Notes: generated from the letters alone by a model not told the origin. A stretch of DNA of 22,513 nucleotides from JANNRR01 sp031401675 (GCA_031401675.1 JANNRR010000155.1:1-22513), one strand, 5' to 3'; positions 7,218-16,066 are shown, counted from the stretch's first letter. Made by a program: numbers and translations.

Positions 7218-8078
7218 ATGCCACGTTCGCCGACCTTCGCGGTCTTTCGCTATGCGGCCATTCTTCTGGCCACGGCGATCACGCTGATCCCGATCCTGTG
7301 GATGGCGTCGATGGCCTTCAAGCCGATCCCGGAATGGCAGGCCACCGGCAACGCGCTGACCTGGGTGCCGCGCGCACCGACGCTGGACAACTTCCGCTTC
7401 ATCTTTGGCACCAGCACCACCGATCTGATCGTGGCGCTGGACCGCACTGCCCTGCGCCCGATCCTGTCGTCGCTGCTGTCCGCCACGGTCGGCACGCTGA
7501 TCGCGATGGGCGCGGGTACGGCGGCGGCCTATGGCCTGTCGCGCTACGGATCGGGCGGCAACCTGCCGCTGGCGCTGATCCAGCTGCGGCTGTTTCCGCC
7601 GATGGCGGTGATGATCCCGGTGATGATCATGTGGGCCTTCCTGAACTTCATCGACACCTGGTGGGGCCTGGCCCTGATCTACGGCATCGTCACCCTGCCC
7701 TTTGCCTTCTGGCTGATGAAAACCTTTTTCGACGACATGCCGAAAGAAATCGAGGAGGCGGCGCTGGTCGAAGGCTGCAGCCGCGCCCGGGTATTCTGGC
7801 GGATCACCCTGCCGATGATGCGCGCGCCGCTGGCCTCGGCGGCGCTGTTCGTGTTCATCCTGAACTGGTCGGATTATCTGATCGCCCTGTTGCTGACCAC
7901 GCGCGACTGGGTGACGATCCCGGTCTACATGGCCTCGCTGTCGTCGTCGATGACCGGCCAGTTGTACGGGGCCAAGGCCGCGCTTGGCCTGATTGCCGCC
8001 GTGCCGCCGGTGGTGCTCGGCATCGTGATCCAGCGGCATCTGGTGCGCGGGCTGACCTTCGGGGCGCTGAAGCAATGA
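7218..8078 (+). CDS. ABC transporter inner-membrane permease, MalG type
   Basis: 286 residues with about six membrane segments, the first being FRYAAILLATAITLIPILWMA near the N-terminus. The cytoplasmic EAA loop, which docks on the ATPase, reads EEAALVEGCSRARVFWRITL, with the expected EAA-G-I-LP spacing. This is the CUT1 carbohydrate MalG-like half of the channel. ATG 7218 is used; the gene follows the binding-protein gene by 77 bp and overlaps the next permease by 4 bases (ATGA), implying coupled translation. The MalG-type gene preceding the MalF-type gene is the reverse of the common order. Confidence 0.93.
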   Translation: MPRSPTFAVFRYAAILLATAITLIPILWMASMAFKPIPEWQATGNALTWVPRAPTLDNFRFIFGTSTTDLIVALDRTALRPILSSLLSATVGTLIAMGAGTAAAYGLSRYGSGGNLPLALIQLRLFPPMAVMIPVMIMWAFLNFIDTWWGLALIYGIVTLPFAFWLMKTFFDDMPKEIEEAALVEGCSRARVFWRITLPMMRAPLASAALFVFILNWSDYLIALLLTTRDWVTIPVYMASLSSSMTGQLYGAKAALGLIAAVPPVVLGIVIQRHLVRGLTFGALKQ

Positions 8079-8995
8079 CCGCCCCAGCTGAACTGGCCCG
8101 GTCCCCCGCGCTGACCGACCGGCAGGAAGGCGCGCGGCTCGGCCTGCGCCTGACGCTGCCGGCGCAGATCCTGGTGCTGTTCATCAGCCTGTTTCCGCTT
8201 CTGATGCAGCTTTACATCTCGCTGACCGACTGGTCGCCCCTGTCCGGCCTGGCCTGGCCGCACGCCTGGCAGATGTGGAACGGGCTGGCCAACTATGCCG
8301 ACCTCCTGACCGATCACCGGCTGTGGTCGGCCCTCGGGCGCACCGCGCTAATGCTGGCGGTCTGTGTCCCGGCCGAATTCCTGCTGGGTCTGGCGCTGGC
8401 CATGCTGTTCATCGACGACTTTCCCGGCAAGCGGCTGTTGTATTCGATCCTGATCATGCCGATGATGGTGGTGCCGGCGGTTGCAGGCTACATGTTCTTC
8501 ATGCTGTTCCAGTCGGGTGGACCGGTCAACGACATCCTGTCCTGGTTCACTGCCAATCCTGTCACCATCGCCTGGCTGTCGGACCCGACGCTGGCACTGC
8601 TTGCCGTGATGATCGCCGACATCTGGCAATGGACGCCGCTGATGTTCCTGATTCTGCTGGCCGGTCTGGTCGGGGTGCCCGACGATCAGCTGAAGGCCGC
8701 GACCCTGCTGGGCGCCTCGTCCTGGCAGCGGTTCCGCAGCATCGTCCTGCCAAGGATGAAGACGATCATGATCATCGCGCTGTCGATCCGCGTCATCGAA
8801 TGCTTCAAGATCTTCGACACGCTCTACATCATGACCGGCGGCGGCCCCGGTGTCGCGACCGAGACGATTTCGGTCTATGTCTACAAGATCACGACGCAGG
8901 ACCTGATCTGGGGCTATGTCGCCGCCATCGCGCTTGCCATCCTGATCGTGCTGTCGGTGGCCTGCGTCTGGGCAATGCGGCGGCTGGCCAGATGA
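8075..8995 (+). CDS. ABC transporter inner-membrane permease, MalF type
   Basis: 306 residues with about six membrane spans (LPAQILVLFISLFPLLMQLY; ALMLAVCVPAEFLLGLALAM; LYSILIMPMMVVPAVAGYMF and others). The EAA-like loop is LKAATLLGASSWQRFRSIVL, in which the first Glu of EAA is replaced by Lys. It has only a short N-terminal extension compared with enterobacterial MalF. It pairs with the preceding permease to form the channel. It overlaps its neighbours on both sides by 4 bases (ATGA), so the transporter genes are translationally coupled. Confidence 0.93.
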   Translation: MTAPAELARSPALTDRQEGARLGLRLTLPAQILVLFISLFPLLMQLYISLTDWSPLSGLAWPHAWQMWNGLANYADLLTDHRLWSALGRTALMLAVCVPAEFLLGLALAMLFIDDFPGKRLLYSILIMPMMVVPAVAGYMFFMLFQSGGPVNDILSWFTANPVTIAWLSDPTLALLAVMIADIWQWTPLMFLILLAGLVGVPDDQLKAATLLGASSWQRFRSIVLPRMKTIMIIALSIRVIECFKIFDTLYIMTGGGPGVATETISVYVYKITTQDLIWGYVAAIALAILIVLSVACVWAMRRLAR

Positions 8996-10089
8996 GCGCG
9001 ATCCGGCTGGAAAATCTGGTCAAGCGGTTCGGGGCGTTCACGGCGCTGAAAACCATGGACCTGACGATTGCCAACGGCGAGTTCATGGCGCTGCTCGGCC
9101 CCTCGGGCTGCGGCAAATCCACCACAATGAACATGATCGCCGGCATGGAACTGCCGACCTCGGGCCGCATCCTCTTTGGCGACCGCGACATGGCCGGGGT
9201 GCCGATGGGCCGGCGCGGCGTCGGCTTCGTGTTCCAGAACTACGCGATCTTTGCGCACATGACGGTTCGGCAGAACCTGAACTACGGCTTGCGCATGACC
9301 CGCCGCCCGCAGGCAGAGGTTGCGCGCCGTACCGCCGCCATCGCCGATCTGCTGCAACTCGGCGACCTTCTGGACCGGTCGGCGGCCGGGCTGTCGGTCA
9401 ACATCCTGCAACGGGTGGCCATCGGGCGCTCGGCGGTGATGGAACCCGCGATCTTTCTGCTGGACGAACCGCTGTCCAACGTCGATGCCGCCTTCCGCGC
9501 CGTGATGCGGACCGAACTGAAGCAGCTGCAGCGGCAATTCCGCCAGACCATGATCTATGTGACGCATGACCAGCTCGAGGCGATGACCATGGCCGACCGC
9601 ATCGCGGTCATGGATCACGGCGTGCTGCAACAGGTCGGCACCCCGCTGGCCGTCTACAACAACCCGGTCAACGTCTTTGTCGCCCGCTTCATCGGGTCGC
9701 CGGGCATGAACCTGTTGCAAGGCCTGCCGGTCGATGTCGCGGGCGACATGGCGGTCGATCTCGGTCCCTGGGGGCGCACCCCGGCGCTGACCGGCGCGCA
9801 GGCAACGGCCTTGCGCCGGGCAAAGGGCCAGGTCTATTACGGCTTCCGCCCGGAACAGGCCGCTGTCACCACCGCCGGGCAGGGGATCGCCGCCCCGGTG
9901 ACCTTTGTCGAACGCATCGGCGCCCGCACCATCGTGCATCTGGGCGACGGCGCGATGACCGCCCGCGCGGTGTTCGGCCACGACACCGGGCTTGACCCCG
10001 GCACCATGGCGCATCTGGTCCCGCATGCCGCCGACGTGCGCCTGTTCGATGCCGCCACCGGCACGGCGCTTGGGGTGGCCCATGGCTGA
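8992..10089 (+). CDS. ABC transporter ATPase 1 (MalK/UgpC-like) with altered signature motif
   Basis: 365 residues: a nucleotide-binding domain (about 1-235) and a C-terminal TOBE-type regulatory region. Walker A is GPSGCGKST (36-44), Q-loop Gln82, Walker B IFLLDEP with catalytic Glu159, and H-loop His192. The signature motif, normally LSGGQ, is LSVNI (134-138) in AAGLSVNILQRVAIGRS. The signature of one subunit completes the ATP site of the other, so this change affects the site built on ATPase 2. The next gene encodes a second, different ATPase, so a heterodimer is expected. This resembles the two-ATPase GlpS/GlpT type of importer. Confidence 0.93.
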   Translation: MSAIRLENLVKRFGAFTALKTMDLTIANGEFMALLGPSGCGKSTTMNMIAGMELPTSGRILFGDRDMAGVPMGRRGVGFVFQNYAIFAHMTVRQNLNYGLRMTRRPQAEVARRTAAIADLLQLGDLLDRSAAGLSVNILQRVAIGRSAVMEPAIFLLDEPLSNVDAAFRAVMRTELKQLQRQFRQTMIYVTHDQLEAMTMADRIAVMDHGVLQQVGTPLAVYNNPVNVFVARFIGSPGMNLLQGLPVDVAGDMAVDLGPWGRTPALTGAQATALRRAKGQVYYGFRPEQAAVTTAGQGIAAPVTFVERIGARTIVHLGDGAMTARAVFGHDTGLDPGTMAHLVPHAADVRLFDAATGTALGVAHG

Positions 10090-11158
10090 GATCAGCTTCC
10101 ACAACGTCACCAAACGCTACGGCACCACGCTGGCGCTCGACGACGCGTCCTTCACCGTCGCCGACAATGAATTCTTCTGTTTCTTCGGCCCGCCGCTGTC
10201 GGGCAAGACCACGTTGCTGCGGCTGATCCTGGGGCTGGAACAGCCGGACAGCGGCGAGGTTCGCATCGACGGCCGCGTGGTGAACGACATGCCCCCGGCG
10301 GCGCGCAACATCGCGATGGTGTTCCAGAACCTGGCCCTGTTCCCGCACATGACCGCCGCCGACAACGTGCGCTTTCCCCTGATCGAACGTCGGCAGGACC
10401 CGGCGGTCATCGCCGCCCGGGTGCAGGCGGTCACCGAAAAGCTGCACATGGCGCACATCCTGCACAAATATCCCGCCCAGCTTTCGGGCGGCGAACGCCA
10501 GCGCGTCGCCATCGCCCGCGCGCTGGTGCGCGACCCCGCAGCCTATCTGATGGACGATCCGATTTCCGCGCTCGACGCCCGGCTGCGCGAAGAAACAAGG
10601 GTGGAACTGAAACGCATCCAGCGCGAAGCCGGGCGCACGCTGATCTATGTCACCCACGATCAGGAAGAAGCGATGAGCGTGGCCGACCGCATGGCGATGC
10701 TGGAACGGGGCGCGATCCGCCAGATCGGCACGCCGCTGGCGATCTATGACCGCCCGGCCAGCGCCTATGTCGCCCGCCTGCTTGGCGCGCCGGTGATGAA
10801 CATCCTGCCGGCGCGGGCAATCGCCGGCGGCATCGAGGCTGCCGGTGGCGCCATCCGTCTGTCCGGCATCACCCTGCCGGACGGCGCCGCCGACATCGGC
10901 CTGCGCCCCGAAGACATCCGCGTCGCACCGTGGCAGGGCGGGCCCGCTCAGAACGGGCCGGATCGTCCGGCAACCGTGTTCGGGGTGGAACCCCTGGGCG
11001 GCCATACCGTGGTCACGCTGCAGGCCGGGCCGACCCGGCTCAGCGCCATGCTGCGCGGCCAGCCCGACATCCGCGTCGCGGCCGAGGTTGCCATCGGTTG
11101 CGACCCCGACCGGGCGCATTTTTTCGCGGCGAACGGCCATGCGCTCGCCAGAGTATGA
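10082..11158 (+). CDS. ABC transporter ATPase 2 (MalK/UgpC-like), Glu-to-Asp in Walker B
   Basis: 358 residues, aligning position for position with ATPase 1 through the nucleotide-binding domain. Walker A is GPPLSGKTT (36-44), Q-loop Gln82, signature LSGGE (134-138) intact, Walker B AYLMDDP with Asp at 159 in place of the catalytic Glu, and H-loop His192. A C-terminal TOBE-like region follows (GLRPEDIRVAP). ATG 10082 lies inside the end of the previous gene (8-base overlap) and gives the family N-terminus MAEISFHNVTKRYG. With ATPase 1 it should form one normal and one degenerate ATP site. Confidence 0.93.
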   Translation: MAEISFHNVTKRYGTTLALDDASFTVADNEFFCFFGPPLSGKTTLLRLILGLEQPDSGEVRIDGRVVNDMPPAARNIAMVFQNLALFPHMTAADNVRFPLIERRQDPAVIAARVQAVTEKLHMAHILHKYPAQLSGGERQRVAIARALVRDPAAYLMDDPISALDARLREETRVELKRIQREAGRTLIYVTHDQEEAMSVADRMAMLERGAIRQIGTPLAIYDRPASAYVARLLGAPVMNILPARAIAGGIEAAGGAIRLSGITLPDGAADIGLRPEDIRVAPWQGGPAQNGPDRPATVFGVEPLGGHTVVTLQAGPTRLSAMLRGQPDIRVAAEVAIGCDPDRAHFFAANGHALARV

Positions 11159-11170
11159 GGGAGAACGGCG

Positions 11171-12259
11171 ATGACAGACGCACTGGGCTTTCAACCGGAC
11201 CCGGCCATCCGCACCAACAGCCTGCGCATCGGCTGCATCGGCGCGGGCATGATCATGGCGGAATGCCATCTGGCCGCCTACCAGCAGGCGGGGTTCCCGG
11301 TGGTGGCGATTGCCAGCCGCACCCCGTCCCATGCCGAAGCCGTGGCCAGGCGCTGGGGCATCGCCAAGGTTCACGCCACACCCGAAGCCCTGATCGCCGA
11401 TCCGTCTGTCGAGATCCTGGATATCGCCTACCCGCCCGACCAGCAGCCCGCCCTGATCCGCGCCGCGCTGAAACAGCCGCACATCCGTGGCATTCTGGCG
11501 CAAAAGCCGCTGGCCCTCACCCTGGCCGAAGCGATTGCCCTGCGCGACGCGGCGGCGGCGGCGGGCAAGGTGCTCAGCGTCAACCAGAACATGCGCTATG
11601 ACCAGTCGATGCGGGTCTTGAAACAGATCCTCGACCGTGGCGATCTGGGGACCATCGTCTTTGCCCAGATCGACATGCACGCCATCCCGCACTGGCAGGG
11701 GTTCCTGCAACAGTATGACCGCCTGACGCTGGCCAACATGTCGATCCACCATCTGGATGTCCTGCGTTTCCTGTTCGGCGACCCGTCAGAAATCACCACA
11801 CAGTCGCGCACCGACCCGCGCACCAGCTTTGCCCATACCGACGGCATCACCGTCAGCACCCTGCGCTTTCCGTCCGGGGTGCTGGCCCTGTCGCTCGAGG
11901 ATGTCTGGTCCGGCCCGCGCGCCGAAGGCTACAAGGATGACCAGCACATCACCTTCCGCGTCGAAGGCACCGAAGGCGTGGCGCGCGGCAGCATCGGCTG
12001 GCCGACCGGCGCGGCCTCGACGCTCAGCTACGCCTCTCGCCGGACCACCGGCGGCGCATGGCTTACACCCACCTGGCAGACCATGTGGTTCCCGCACGCC
12101 TTCATCGGCGTGATGGAACAGCTGCAACACGCCGTCGCAACCGACACCCCACCTGCGCTGACCGTCGCCGACAATGTCCGCACCGTGGCGCTGATCGAGG
12201 CGGGCTACCGGTCGATGGCCGAAGGACGAACCGTCAAACTGAGCGAAATCGCAATCTGA
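11171..12259 (+). CDS. Gfo/Idh/MocA-family oxidoreductase
   Basis: 362 residues. An N-terminal Rossmann fold (RIGCIGAGMIMAECH, glycine loop at 21-26) binds NAD(P), followed by the two-layer C-terminal domain. The family EKP motif appears as QKPLA (111-115): the catalytic Lys112 is kept and Glu is replaced by Gln. A conserved histidine pair is in ANMSIHHLDVLRF (His193, His194). Members oxidise hydroxyls of sugars, inositols and related polyols, or reduce the matching ketones. The start ATG 11171 follows GAGGGAG closely. It lies 12 bases after ATPase 2, so it is surely in the same operon and probably acts first on the imported compound. Confidence 0.92.
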   Translation: MTDALGFQPDPAIRTNSLRIGCIGAGMIMAECHLAAYQQAGFPVVAIASRTPSHAEAVARRWGIAKVHATPEALIADPSVEILDIAYPPDQQPALIRAALKQPHIRGILAQKPLALTLAEAIALRDAAAAAGKVLSVNQNMRYDQSMRVLKQILDRGDLGTIVFAQIDMHAIPHWQGFLQQYDRLTLANMSIHHLDVLRFLFGDPSEITTQSRTDPRTSFAHTDGITVSTLRFPSGVLALSLEDVWSGPRAEGYKDDQHITFRVEGTEGVARGSIGWPTGAASTLSYASRRTTGGAWLTPTWQTMWFPHAFIGVMEQLQHAVATDTPPALTVADNVRTVALIEAGYRSMAEGRTVKLSEIAI

Positions 12260-12274
12260 GAAAGGAACCCGATC

Positions 12275-13189
12275 ATGATGCATGCCGGAATATTCACGGG
12301 CTACTACCCCTACGGACTGGAAGAAACCGCCCGCCGTATCCAGTCGCAGGGCTTTACCACGGTGCAGCTCGACCTGCATTTCAAGGACATCGACATGGGG
12401 CCGGGGCAGATCACCGCCGCCAAGGCGAAAAAGGTCCGCGACACCTTCCGCGACCACAACCTGCCGGTCTGCTGCGTCTCGGGCTATACCAACATCGTGC
12501 ATCCCGATCCGGCCGAACGCGGCCGCCGCGTCGGCTACCTCAAGGAAATCATCCGCAACGCCCGCGCCCTCGGCAGCCCCTATGTCATCTCGGAAACCGG
12601 CACCTTCAACGCCGACAGCGACTGGGTGCATCATCCGAAAAACAAGACCGAGGCCGGGTTCGAGGATTGCCGCAAGATCATCGCCGACCTGGCCCAGACC
12701 GCCTATGACCACGGCGCGACGTTCCTGCTGGAAACCTACGTCAACAACGTCGTGGGCTCGGTCGAAGAGACGGTCCGGATGTTCGCCCAGGTCGATCATC
12801 CCGGCCTCGGCCTGTTGATGGACCCGACCAACTATTTCGAAACCCACAACATCGACCGCATGGACCATATCCTCAATCAGGTGTTCGACACCCTGACCCA
12901 GCACATCAAGATCGCGCATGCCAAGGACGTCAAGCGCTCGGGCGACGACAAATCCGAAAAGCACGCCGACATCGGCGATGCCGATGCGCTGGAGTCGCAC
13001 ACCTTTCGCGGCGTCGGCGAGATCGAGCTGCCGGCCCCCGGACTCGGGTCGCTGAACTACGACCTGTACCTGAAACGGCTGTCCGAAAAGCACCCCAACA
13101 TCGCCGTCATCATCGAGCATCTGTCCGAGGATGACATTCCGCGCGCCAAGAAATTCCTGGACGGAAAGTTCAGAAAGTACGGACTTTAG
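12275..13189 (+). CDS. Sugar phosphate isomerase/epimerase-like TIM-barrel protein
   Basis: 304 residues of the xylose-isomerase-like / AP-endonuclease-2 fold. Metal-binding positions expected for the fold are visible: Glu153 in LLETY, Asp183 in LLMDPTNYF, His215 in IKIAHAKD and Glu281 in IIEHLSED. Relatives include IolE, IolI, MocC and ketose epimerases, acting on keto-sugars or keto-inositols made by Gfo/Idh/MocA enzymes, which fits its place 15 bases after such a gene. ATGATG at 12275 follows AAAGGA. The last transporter-linked gene before the interrupting repeat element, it may end the first transcript. Confidence 0.9.
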   Translation: MMHAGIFTGYYPYGLEETARRIQSQGFTTVQLDLHFKDIDMGPGQITAAKAKKVRDTFRDHNLPVCCVSGYTNIVHPDPAERGRRVGYLKEIIRNARALGSPYVISETGTFNADSDWVHHPKNKTEAGFEDCRKIIADLAQTAYDHGATFLLETYVNNVVGSVEETVRMFAQVDHPGLGLLMDPTNYFETHNIDRMDHILNQVFDTLTQHIKIAHAKDVKRSGDDKSEKHADIGDADALESHTFRGVGEIELPAPGLGSLNYDLYLKRLSEKHPNIAVIIEHLSEDDIPRAKKFLDGKFRKYGL

Positions 13190-13194
13190 GGCAT

Positions 13195-13501
13195 GATGAC
13201 CGTTGCTGGAAGCATGGCAAGGATGGGCGACTGCCGCCGGCGTGATTGGAGCAGCTATCTGTACTGCATGCCCGATGTTGGCCTGATGTGCTATCCCTCG
13301 GTTTTTCTTTCCAGATTTGGCGTCAGACATATCAGACCGCGCCTGCCTGCCCCTTGGCAGGCGCCTAGTGTGCGCCGGCCCGGGCAGGCGCGGCCTGATT
13401 TCCCGATCCCTGCACCCAGCCCAATCCCCCTTGCCCTGCGGCTCGCGCCTCAGGGCAACGGACCGGGCGTCCGTCCGCCGGGCGGCCACCTGATCGGCCC
13501 G
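13195..13501. repeat. Dispersed ~280-bp structured repeat, copy 2 (with 27-bp insertion)
   Basis: Second copy of the element at 1092-1371, in the same orientation relative to the downstream plus-strand gene. The main stem is 13331-13347 with 13383-13399; TTGCCC/GGGCAA is at 13431-13436/13453-13458 with the same 16-base spacer as copy 1; the third stem keeps pairing through a U-A to U-G change. Copy 2 has 27 extra bases: the 9-mer GGCAGGCGC occurs twice (13356-13364 and 13383-13391) around 18 unrelated bases. It fills most of the 448-bp gap between the TIM-barrel and DUF4432 genes, where no gene is seen. Confidence 0.75.
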
Positions 13502-13637
13502 GGTCGCCATGATGTTCGGTCAGGAAATGACAAAGGCAGGGCGTTCGGCACCATCAAGGACCCTCACGCCTCAGGTTCGGCCGGGCCGGCCGCCGCCAAC
13601 GCGACCCCACCCGTCACCCCCCCGGAAAGCGGATGGC

Positions 13638-14843
13638 ATGGTCGAGTTGTACGGTGAAACCCTGACGCGGGCCGAGGTGGCCCGGCGTGCCGGCGCGCTC
13701 AGCCAGTTCGCCGGTGTGCGGCTGGTCACGCTCGGCGACGGGTTGGAACGCGGCATCCGCATGCTGGATTTCCGCACCGGATCGGGCCTGCGCTTCGCCG
13801 TGCTGGTCGACCGCGCCATGGACATATCCGAGGTCGAGCACAAAGGCCGTGCCATCGGCTGGCATTCCCCCGCCGGTTTCCGCCACCCCGGTCTGCACGA
13901 GTATGAAGGCGAGGCCGGGCTGGCCTGGGCGCGGTCGTTCTCGGGGTTTCTGGTCACCTGCGGGCTCGACCATACGCTGCACCCCGAACAGGTCCCTGCC
14001 GACAGCTACGGCTATCCCGGCCGGACCAGCGTGCGCCATTCGCTGCACGGCCGCATCAGCACGATCCCGGCCCGGCTGACCGGATACGGCGAGCACTGGC
14101 AGGGCGACCGCTGCATCCTGTGGGCTGAAGGCGCGGTGCGGCAAGCGACGGTGTTCGGCGAGAATCTGGCGCTGTACCGTCGGATCGAGGCCGATGTCGG
14201 CGGCGACGAGATCAGGCTGACCGACCGCGTCGTCAACGAGGGCTTCCGCCCGACCCCGCACATGTTCTTCTATCACGTCAACATCGGTCATCCGGTTCTG
14301 GACCGCGGCGCGCGCTACGTGGCACCGGTCGCCGATGTGGTCTGGGCCGCGCATCACGGTCCCGGCTACCGGGCGCAGGGTGTCGGCTACGCCGAAATGC
14401 CCGACCCCTGCGACGACTTTGCCGAGCAGGTCTGGCAGCATGAAATGGCCGCCGACGCGGCGGGCGAGGTGCCGGTGGCCCTGATCAACGACCGCATCGG
14501 CCTTGGCATTCTGGTCACCACCCGCAAGGATCAGCTGCCCTGCGCCTTTCAATGGCAGAACTTTCTGGCCGGCAGCTACGCCATGGGCATCGAGCCCTCG
14601 TCCCACCATGTCCTCGGCGATCTGGCCGCCCGCGACCGGGGCGAGATGATCTGGCTGGGCCACAACCACGCCCGCGACTACGTCGCCAGGTTCAGCGTTC
14701 TTGACGGCCCGGCCCCGATCGCCGCAGCCTGCGCCCGGATCGCCGCAATCTGCCGGCAACCCGCCGACAATTTTCCGGAACCCTCCGGCAACTTCCGCCC
14801 GCTTGCCGGATCGGCGCATCCGGCCCCGGGCGCTGCCCCCTGA
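13638..14843 (+). CDS. DUF4432 / aldose-1-epimerase-like protein
   Basis: 401 residues from ATG 13638, which starts directly before the conserved MVELYGETLTRAEVARRAG. The frame is open further upstream but that part lies in the repeat-like leader. The galactose-mutarotase-like beta-sandwich is suggested by SGLRFAVLVDRAMDISEVEHKG, TCGLDHTLHP, HGRISTIPA and FYHVNIGHPVLD. DUF4432 genes often sit in sugar and polyol catabolic operons and are presumed mutarotases or epimerases; the reaction here is unknown. The last ~50 residues (from about 350) are low-complexity Ala/Pro-rich and seem to be an extension. It starts the second half of the catabolic cluster. Confidence 0.85.
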   Translation: MVELYGETLTRAEVARRAGALSQFAGVRLVTLGDGLERGIRMLDFRTGSGLRFAVLVDRAMDISEVEHKGRAIGWHSPAGFRHPGLHEYEGEAGLAWARSFSGFLVTCGLDHTLHPEQVPADSYGYPGRTSVRHSLHGRISTIPARLTGYGEHWQGDRCILWAEGAVRQATVFGENLALYRRIEADVGGDEIRLTDRVVNEGFRPTPHMFFYHVNIGHPVLDRGARYVAPVADVVWAAHHGPGYRAQGVGYAEMPDPCDDFAEQVWQHEMAADAAGEVPVALINDRIGLGILVTTRKDQLPCAFQWQNFLAGSYAMGIEPSSHHVLGDLAARDRGEMIWLGHNHARDYVARFSVLDGPAPIAAACARIAAICRQPADNFPEPSGNFRPLAGSAHPAPGAAP

Positions 14844-14860
14844 CGACCAACCCTGAACGG

Positions 14861-15982
14861 ATGCACGGCATGGACACAGCACACACCCCCCACACCACTC
14901 CCCGGGTACGCGACTACAGCCTGGTCGGCGCAGATACCCGCCGGGCCATCGAAACCGGACTCGCCTCGGCGGAATGGTATCACTCGGACGTGCCGCGCAA
15001 GGTGATGAAGGACCTGATGCAGCGCCGCGACGGCCCGGCGATCCGCGACACGCTCTTGTGGTTCGCGCTGCTGGCGGCCAGTGCCACCGGCGGCATCCTG
15101 TTCTGGGGCACCTGGTGGGCGCTGCCTTTCTTCATCGTCTACGGCGTGCTGTACGGCTCGTCCTGCGACAGCCGCTGGCACGAATGCGGCCACGGCACCG
15201 CGTTCAAGACGCAGTGGATGAACGACGTGGTCTACCAGATCGCCAGCTTCATGGTGGTGCGCAACCCCGTCAACTGGCGCTGGAGCCACGCCCGCCACCA
15301 TACCGACACCATCATCGTCGGCCGCGACGCCGAAATCGCCTGCATGCGCCCGCCCAACACTTTCCGGCTGGCGATGGCCTATCTGGGCGTGATCGGGATG
15401 CTCGATTCGGTCAAGGTCCTGATCCGCAACGCCGGTGGCACCCTGTCGCCGGACGAGAAAAGCTACACCCCGGAAAGCGAATGGCCAAAGGCGATCCTTG
15501 CCGCCCGCATCCACATGGCGATCCATGCCGCCGCACTGGCGACCGCGATCGCGACATGGTCGCTGCTGCCGCTGATGCTGATCGGCGGCCCGCGGATCTA
15601 CGGCTGCTGGCACATGGTGATGACCGGGCTTCTGCAGCACTGCGGCCTGGCAGATGACGTGCTCGACCACCGGTTGAACAGCCGCACCGTCTACATGAAC
15701 CCGGTCAGCCGCTGGCTCTACTGGAACATGAATTACCACGTCGAACACCACATGTTCCCGATGGTGCCCTATCACGCCCTGCCGCGCCTGCATGAGCTGA
15801 TAAAGCACGATCTGCCGCCGGCCAATCCGTCGATCCCGCAGGCCATGGCCGAAATGGTCCGCGCCGTGCTGCGGCAACGCAAGGACCCCGACTATTACCT
15901 GCGCCGGGCCCTGCCGCCGACCGCGCGTCCCTACCGCGAGGAGTTTCACGACATCAGCGTGGAACGGCCCAATGCCTCGTGA
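14861..15982 (+). CDS. Membrane fatty-acid-desaturase-like di-iron oxygenase
   Basis: 373 residues (370 if ATG 14870 is the start). All three histidine boxes are present: HECGH (107-111), HARHH (143-147) and HVEHH (293-297), with His260 in LLQHCG. These bind the two irons of membrane desaturases and hydroxylases. Hydrophobic stretches at about 64-98 and 215-245 cross the membrane. It lies 17 bases after the DUF4432 gene, within a sugar-uptake cluster, so hydroxylation or oxidative demethylation of a small compound is as likely as lipid desaturation. MocD of rhizopine catabolism is the analogue I have in mind. No ferredoxin gene is adjacent. Confidence 0.88.
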   Translation: MHGMDTAHTPHTTPRVRDYSLVGADTRRAIETGLASAEWYHSDVPRKVMKDLMQRRDGPAIRDTLLWFALLAASATGGILFWGTWWALPFFIVYGVLYGSSCDSRWHECGHGTAFKTQWMNDVVYQIASFMVVRNPVNWRWSHARHHTDTIIVGRDAEIACMRPPNTFRLAMAYLGVIGMLDSVKVLIRNAGGTLSPDEKSYTPESEWPKAILAARIHMAIHAAALATAIATWSLLPLMLIGGPRIYGCWHMVMTGLLQHCGLADDVLDHRLNSRTVYMNPVSRWLYWNMNYHVEHHMFPMVPYHALPRLHELIKHDLPPANPSIPQAMAEMVRAVLRQRKDPDYYLRRALPPTARPYREEFHDISVERPNAS

Positions 15983-16066
15983 CGGCGCGGCGGCCAACCG
16001 GCTAGACTGTGCCGGGCACCCCAACCCGGCCGGCCGCGCCGACAGCACGAAGGATGAAACCGTAAG

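Noticed and set aside
9866..11752. Very long open frame (628 codons) on the minus strand, antisense to the ATPase and dehydrogenase genes
   Set aside because: It covers genes with clear motifs on the plus strand. Its predicted protein is rich in Arg, His, Gly and Gln with no recognisable domain, as expected for an antisense frame in high-GC coding DNA.
11786..13510. Minus-strand open frame (574 codons) spanning the TIM-barrel gene and repeat copy 2
   Set aside because: Most of it is antisense to two well-supported enzymes. The part in the repeat has no ribosome site and no recognisable domain.
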